Source of the DNA: a bacterium
GTDB taxonomy: Bacteria; Spirochaetota; UBA4802; UBA5550
NCBI GenBank assembly: GCA_024224995.1
Contig: JAAENB010001314.1
Coordinates: 1-9,710 of the forward strand
Direction of reading: 5' to 3'
DNA: 9,710 nt
Of the stretch, positions 6,481-9,710 are shown piece by piece. The notes beneath the pieces are model-generated. The model searched no databases. It was not told the origin of the DNA and saw only the letters and a list, made by a program, of their open reading frames with translations. Position 1 is the first letter of the stretch; each line of letters starts with the position of its first letter. Both the position numbers and the translations under genes were made by a program.

Positions 6481-7557
6481 TTATTTTTTTAATACGAAAG
6501 TCGCTATAACCGGGTTATGATCGGAATTAACAAATTCCAGGTCTACAGCATGTACATTTTTGAGTTCAACATTAGGCGAAATAAGAAAGCCGTCAATTAT
6601 CGTTCTAAAATTCTCACCCTTCACATAGGGTTTCTCAAGAGTCCGGCAGGAAGCAATGCTTTTGTCATAGACCCATGTCCAGTTTTCCGGAGTCCAGTCT
6701 TTTTTAATGGACTGAACCCAGTACAAATGCTCTTCAGGAGTGGTGTATGAACCAAACATACCGTTTGTTACTCCGGGAAACTGGGAATTCCAGTCACCGC
6801 CCAGAACAACATAATTATCTTCGGCGTAGAGTTTTTCCATCATTTCTTTTACATATCCCAGTTGTGCCTTTCTAAGCGTACCGCCGGGATCATAGGCGGA
6901 AAGATGGAGATTTAGAAAACACCAGTCTTTTCCTTCTACCGCGCTTTTAATCCGTACCAGGGTAAGGCATCTTTTTAAATGAAAAACTCTTGTTGGCCAG
7001 GAAAAAGAGCCGGGCAGCTGGTACCGGGTCGCTCCAAAAGAATTATATTTAGTCATGGTGAGGATACCGGAATTGACTCTTCCAATAGGGTCATTCAATG
7101 GAGAAGGAATAAAAAGTACTTTAAAGTTATAAGCAAACCATGAACTGAATCGCGGAAAAAGCGCGGGAATTTCCTTCAGCTGGTTAATGTCAAATGACCG
7201 GGAAGAAGCTTCGTCCACCTCCTGGATAAAATAAACATCGGCTGCTTCTTTTTGTAAAAAACTTTTAGCAGCATCCAGATTTTCCCGGACCGATTTTTCA
7301 TCCTTTGGCACGCTCATTTTGCCGCCCTCAAGAACAAAGTCCGTATTTTTATCAATGCCGCAATAGCCGATATTCCAGGAAAGCACAGTTAACTCATCAG
7401 GAGCCTCTTTAAGCTGGGCTGAGACCTTTGAAAGGTTCGCGACCACTTCTTCTTGCGCGGGGGTATATTCTTTTACTGTAAAAAAGAGCAGTATTAATGC
7501 AAAAAGGACTACTAAAGTCCCCAGAATAACCGCTATCCATTTTAAAAATTTCTTCAT
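6481..7557 (-). CDS. Membrane-anchored endonuclease/exonuclease/phosphatase family protein
   Basis: This 358-residue protein has the EEP (DNase I-like) metallohydrolase fold, whose members cleave phosphodiester or phosphate-ester bonds in nucleic acids, inositol phosphates or sphingomyelin. One hydrophobic helix (about 7-28) after a short basic start predicts a signal anchor, with the catalytic domain outside the cytoplasm. The full catalytic set is visible: WN (Asn62), QEVD (Glu113), LHLS (His218), GGDWN (Asp255, Asn257), IIDG (Asp332) and the terminal SDHNP (Asp346, His347). It therefore looks active. The extracytoplasmic location argues against a DNA repair role; a phosphoesterase acting on lipid, sugar-phosphate or scavenged nucleic acid is more likely, but the substrate cannot be read. 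GGAGG (7566-7562) lies 4 nt before the ATG. It is transcribed divergently from the beta-barrel gene. Confidence 0.9.
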   Translation of the reverse strand: MKKFLKWIAVILGTLVVLFALILLFFTVKEYTPAQEEVVANLSKVSAQLKEAPDELTVLSWNIGYCGIDKNTDFVLEGGKMSVPKDEKSVRENLDAAKSFLQKEAADVYFIQEVDEASSRSFDINQLKEIPALFPRFSSWFAYNFKVLFIPSPLNDPIGRVNSGILTMTKYNSFGATRYQLPGSFSWPTRVFHLKRCLTLVRIKSAVEGKDWCFLNLHLSAYDPGGTLRKAQLGYVKEMMEKLYAEDNYVVLGGDWNSQFPGVTNGMFGSYTTPEEHLYWVQSIKKDWTPENWTWVYDKSIASCRTLEKPYVKGENFRTIIDGFLISPNVELKNVHAVDLEFVNSDHNPVIATFVLKK

Positions 7558-7601
7558 GACTCCTCCATCAAAATATAAGGCATTTTTGAGGCTATTTAAC
7601 T

Positions 7602-7630
7602 ATTTTTGTTTAATTTTCTTTAAATGTCAA
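7602..7630 (-). promoter_or_regulatory. Tentative promoter of EEP gene
   Basis: A perfect TTGACA (7630-7625, minus strand) lies in the AT-rich divergent region. At 17-nt spacing the -10 would be AAAAAT (7607-7602), 4 of 6 consensus bases but without the initial T. The -35 is convincing and the -10 is not, so the exact start is uncertain. Confidence 0.45.
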
Positions 7631-7685
7631 GAGAAAGTAAAGAAGTTACGAGTAAATTCCACACCAAAAAGAAACAAGTTAATTC

Positions 7686-7714
7686 TTGACAAAAAATACA
7701 AAGTGACCTATAAA
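7686..7714 (+). promoter_or_regulatory. Sigma-70 promoter of putative beta-barrel gene
   Basis: TTGACA (7686-7691) and TATAAA (7709-7714) are separated by exactly 17 nt. The -35 is perfect and the -10 has five of six consensus bases. Transcription should begin near 7721, leaving a leader of about 80 nt. Sixteen nucleotides across the -35, gttaattcttgacaaa (7678-7693), recur exactly at 6453-6468. Confidence 0.87.
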
Positions 7715-7749
7715 TCACCAACAAAGCTCAACAGAAACATTTATGAGCT

Positions 7750-7766
7750 TCCGGGTTGTGCCCGGA
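7750..7766 (+). promoter_or_regulatory. Leader hairpin upstream of beta-barrel gene
   Basis: tccggg (7750-7755) pairs with cccgga (7761-7766) around a ttgtg loop in the untranslated leader, ending 21 nt before the AGGAG site (7788-7792). With no U-run after it, it cannot terminate transcription; mRNA stabilisation or translational control are possible. It is too small for a recognisable riboswitch. Confidence 0.45.
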
Positions 7767-7799
7767 TGGAGAATATCAAAATTTTAAAGGAGTTGAAGA

Positions 7800-9047
7800 A
7801 TGAAACGAGTTTTTACCACTTTATTAGTGCTGGCAGCTCTTTGCCTTGCTATGCAATCACCTTCCAATGCCATTGAAAAACGGGATTTTAGCCTGGAAAT
7901 GGCACTTGGAGTAGACCAGCCTTTAAGCGAAGGGAATGGATATTTATCTCCAATCCTATACGCTAGTTATATGCATTATTTTGAAGGAACAAATACTTAT
8001 GGAGAAATCGGGGCAACTACGGTTACCGCATACTTAAAATACGGATACGACAATGGTAAATTACACCTGGGAATTCAGCCTATTTTTGGGCATTCCGTAT
8101 ACGGTTCTTACCGGGCCTATGACCAGGGCTTTAACGATGAAGCCAGGTGTTTGGAAGGTTTTTATGGTGGAGCAAATCTATATGTAAAAAAGAAATGGGC
8201 TAAAACGTTCTCAACCGATCTCACTTACAAACCGGCCTATCATTTCTTCTCCGACCAGTTTGACGTGCCAACGATCAATAAGCCGAACAACCACTGGAGC
8301 CATACGGGAACTCTTGAAGTTATCTTAAAGGATGTTGAAGAAAAAGAAGTCATGGGCATTATCAAGCATGGATTTATGGTAAAAGCACAATACGATATTA
8401 TGAAGCGTATGGGATACGGCACCTTTGATGAAGGACCACTTGCCACAGCAAACGGAGGCCTGAGAGAACCTTCAAATCTCGACCTGAGCCATAAATTTTT
8501 CCTCTTCCTTGGAGCTTATTATAACTTTAGCGGAGATTATAATATCAAACTGGATGCTATTGGCGGATATCACATAGATACAGACCGGAATAACGCGGAA
8601 GAGATGGGGTATCTCCATTCCGACAGAGTAGCGATTCCCGGTTATTTAAACACTGAATTTGTTCACGACAAGTTTATTGCCGCGAACATTCAATTCGGAA
8701 TACCGCTGGGCTTCTGGGGCACCAGGATTTCTCCCGGTTTCAATATGCTATACATGCCTGAAGATAACAAGGTATTAGGGGTTCAGGATTATCCCAAAAG
8801 AATATACACCAGTGCGTCACTTGCAATCTTTATCAAGATCGCTGACATGATTCCCTGTTTTATTAATTATGGTTATGCCATCAATGCGGAGCACAGGGAC
8901 GCCTCATCAGGAGCCCTTTCAACGGGCAGCCACGAATTCAGCGTAGTGCTGGTGGCAGCTTTCTTTGATACCGGGGCCAAGAAGGATGACGAAGCAGTCG
9001 GCACAGATACTGCAGACACTACAGACCAGCCCGTTGCGGCAGACTAA
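7800..9047 (+). CDS. Putative outer-membrane beta-barrel protein, unrecognised family
   Basis: I do not recognise the family of this 415-residue protein. Residues 1-24 form a Sec signal peptide (basic MKR, hydrophobic core, likely cleavage after SNA). The mature part has many alternating, aromatic-rich stretches typical of transmembrane beta strands, for example YASYMHYF, AYYNF and SLAIFIK, with no long hydrophobic helix, so an outer-membrane barrel is likely. The last strand-like stretch, HEFSVVLVAAFF (about 378-389), ends in Phe as barrel-closing strands often do. It is followed by an acidic, Thr/Ala/Asp-rich tail of about 26 residues, which is unusual since barrels normally end at the last strand. 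The gene has its own strong promoter, an AAAGGAG site 7 nt before the ATG and a strong terminator, indicating a well-expressed single-gene unit. Pore or adhesin function cannot be decided. Confidence 0.75.
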   Translation: MKRVFTTLLVLAALCLAMQSPSNAIEKRDFSLEMALGVDQPLSEGNGYLSPILYASYMHYFEGTNTYGEIGATTVTAYLKYGYDNGKLHLGIQPIFGHSVYGSYRAYDQGFNDEARCLEGFYGGANLYVKKKWAKTFSTDLTYKPAYHFFSDQFDVPTINKPNNHWSHTGTLEVILKDVEEKEVMGIIKHGFMVKAQYDIMKRMGYGTFDEGPLATANGGLREPSNLDLSHKFFLFLGAYYNFSGDYNIKLDAIGGYHIDTDRNNAEEMGYLHSDRVAIPGYLNTEFVHDKFIAANIQFGIPLGFWGTRISPGFNMLYMPEDNKVLGVQDYPKRIYTSASLAIFIKIADMIPCFINYGYAINAEHRDASSGALSTGSHEFSVVLVAAFFDTGAKKDDEAVGTDTADTTDQPVAAD

Positions 9048-9064
9048 GATCAATTAAAACAAAA

Positions 9065-9108
9065 AAAAAGAGTAAGGGTGATAAAATTCTATCACCCTGA
9101 TTCTTTTT
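9065..9108 (+). terminator. Strong intrinsic terminator after beta-barrel gene
   Basis: agggtgata (9075-9083) pairs with tatcaccct (9090-9098) around a 6-nt loop. After one mismatch the stem continues through 9065-9073 with 9100-9108, where an A-tract pairs with ttcttttt. Seventeen nucleotides separate it from the stop codon. The flanking A-run and T-run allow it to work in both directions. Confidence 0.92.
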
Positions 9109-9164
9109 ATTCTTCTATTAAATGCCTCTACGAGTCTTCCTACAAAAACCATAGATAGAGTCTG

Positions 9165-9194
9165 CTCTCAAGAAACTCTTTTTAAATAGGGTCT
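9165..9194 (+). repeat. Dispersed repeat, copy R1
   Basis: This 30-nt stretch, beginning ctctcaagaaactcttttta and ending agggtct, recurs at 9415-9445 with one inserted base and a c/t change near the 3' end. Extending left, tctgctctcaagaaact (9161-9177) is the exact reverse complement of 126-142 at the far left of the window. Confidence 0.88.
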
Positions 9195-9228
9195 TTTTCC
9201 GGGGATCTTACCCGGGGCTCTGCTCTGT
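9184..9228 (+). repeat. Composite repeat module, copy A (pair at 9517-9562)
   Basis: About 45 nt align with 9517-9562: both run aaa(t/c)aggg(t/c)ct, then a small CCGG-based hairpin, then ccgggg(c/t)tctgctctgt. The hairpins are ccggg/cccgg (9199-9203 with 9211-9215) here and cccgga/tccggg (9531-9536 with 9545-9550) in the second copy. The hairpin arms differ in sequence but keep pairing, hinting that the fold is maintained. The gctctgctct piece also occurs at 135-144 on the minus strand. Confidence 0.7.
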
Positions 9229-9414
9229 CCTGGGTCAGCTTCAACCAATGATCAATCAATGCCCTGCGGGGCGGTTCGGTCCCATACCAGAAACACCCCG
9301 GAGGGGGGTAGTCATGTAGCCCGGGGATTCACCCCCGGGCAGCCCCATGCTGAAACCGATCTATTTCTATAAACAGTTTCTTCCGTATATTTTCCCGGCA
9401 CAGCCGGGTCCACA

Positions 9415-9445
9415 CTCTCAAGAAACTCTTTTTAAAACAGGGTCT
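9415..9445 (+). repeat. Dispersed repeat, copy R2
   Basis: This is the second right-hand copy of the ctctcaagaaact repeat, 250 nt after copy R1, with matching continuation through tttttaaaa and agggtct. After the shared part the sequences diverge into a different hairpin (9461-9475). Confidence 0.88.
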
Positions 9446-9516
9446 CCTTCTTCATAACGAGGGGCTGGAAGCCCCACGCTATGAGAAATACCCATCACCC
9501 TGGTGAACTATTTTAT

Positions 9517-9562
9517 AAACAGGGCCTGTTCCCGGAAGATGTTATCCGGGGTTCTGCTCTGT
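9517..9562 (+). repeat. Composite repeat module, copy C
   Basis: This is the second copy of the module at 9184-9228. It keeps the aaacaggg head, a 6-bp hairpin (9531-9536 with 9545-9550) and the tctgctctgt tail, but lacks the preceding ctctcaagaaact block, so the two blocks behave as separable modules. Confidence 0.7.
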
Positions 9563-9710
9563 TGCCCTATGGGGTTAAAACCCCGGGCTAAAATGGACCC
9601 ATTTTCTAAAGCTCTTGCACCCCCTCGCAGGAGTCGCATCCCTCCTCAGAGTCTCCATAGCCCTGGCCAGAAACCAGCCAGTAAAGGCGTTGCACTGCAA
9701 CGTCTCTCAG

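Larger units (their letters stand above)
9113..9710. repeat. Gene-free region packed with GC-rich hairpins
   Basis: No gene is visible. Separate palindromes include gccc/gggc (9261-9264 with 9269-9272), gcccgggg/ccccgggc (9319-9326 with 9333-9340), cccggc/gccggg (9394-9399 with 9403-9408), ggggc/gcccc (9461-9465 with 9471-9475), tcac/gtga (9495-9498 with 9503-9506), ggggtt/aacccc (9571-9576 with 9579-9584) and cgttgc/gcaacg (9688-9693 with 9697-9702). Arrays of short units built on cccgggg and ggggctggaagcccc are familiar from intergenic repeats in several environmental bacterial phyla. They resemble REP-type palindrome clusters; no transposase gene is present and the array may run past the window edge. 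Confidence 0.7.

Noticed and set aside
6461..6484. Plus-strand promoter TTGACA with TATTAT beyond the palindrome
   Set aside because: The spacing between hexamers is only 12 nt, too short for sigma-70, and it would transcribe antisense into the EEP gene.
7766..7876. Possible small leader peptide starting at ATG 7766
   Set aside because: The frame runs straight through the strong ribosome binding site and start of the beta-barrel gene in another frame without stopping, and it has no ribosome binding site of its own.
9113..9710. CRISPR array
   Set aside because: Repeated blocks are irregularly spaced, few, of differing content and separated by unequal lengths; no cas gene is present.

Overview
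The window carries five protein genes from a diderm (Gram-negative type) bacterium of moderate GC. The envelope evidence is two predicted lipoprotein signals, one secreted beta-barrel-like protein and a membrane-anchored hydrolase. A 7TMR-DISM receptor fused to a SpoIIE-type phosphatase is an architecture well known in spirochaetes (for example Leptospira), so Spirochaetota is my first guess. It also occurs in other diderm groups, and I hold the assignment with low confidence.

Layout. Positions 1-273 hold no gene; they contain a 27-bp inverted repeat and short repeat motifs. Four genes follow on the minus strand, in order of transcription: a membrane-anchored endonuclease/exonuclease/phosphatase (EEP) family protein (7557-6481), the alpha subunit of an NDP-forming acyl-CoA synthetase (6350-4962), a 7TMR-DISM/SpoIIE phosphatase (4899-2692), and a leucine-rich-repeat lipoprotein with Ig-like C-terminal regions (2643-274). 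An AT-rich divergent promoter region (7558-7799) separates these from one plus-strand gene, a secreted putative outer-membrane beta-barrel protein (7800-9047), which ends at a strong intrinsic terminator. Positions 9113-9710 hold no gene; they are packed with GC-rich hairpins and dispersed repeats.

Regulation visible in the sequence. The SpoIIE gene has a perfect TTGACA-17-TATAAT promoter right after the stop of the acyl-CoA synthetase gene, so it is probably an independent unit and reads into the LRR gene 48 nt downstream. The beta-barrel gene has TTGACA-17-TATAAA, a leader hairpin and a strong ribosome binding site. A perfect 32-bp inverted repeat flanked by 13-nt direct repeats separates the EEP gene from the synthetase gene.

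Functionally, the SpoIIE phosphatase and the LRR lipoprotein look like a pair: a membrane receptor that would signal inward by dephosphorylating a STAS-type partner, and an envelope lipoprotein with protein-binding repeats. That link is inferred from adjacency only. The synthetase and EEP genes have no evident relation to them. I see no phage, CRISPR, toxin-antitoxin or defence system. The most unusual material is the repeat architecture at both ends of the window and between 6369 and 6474.
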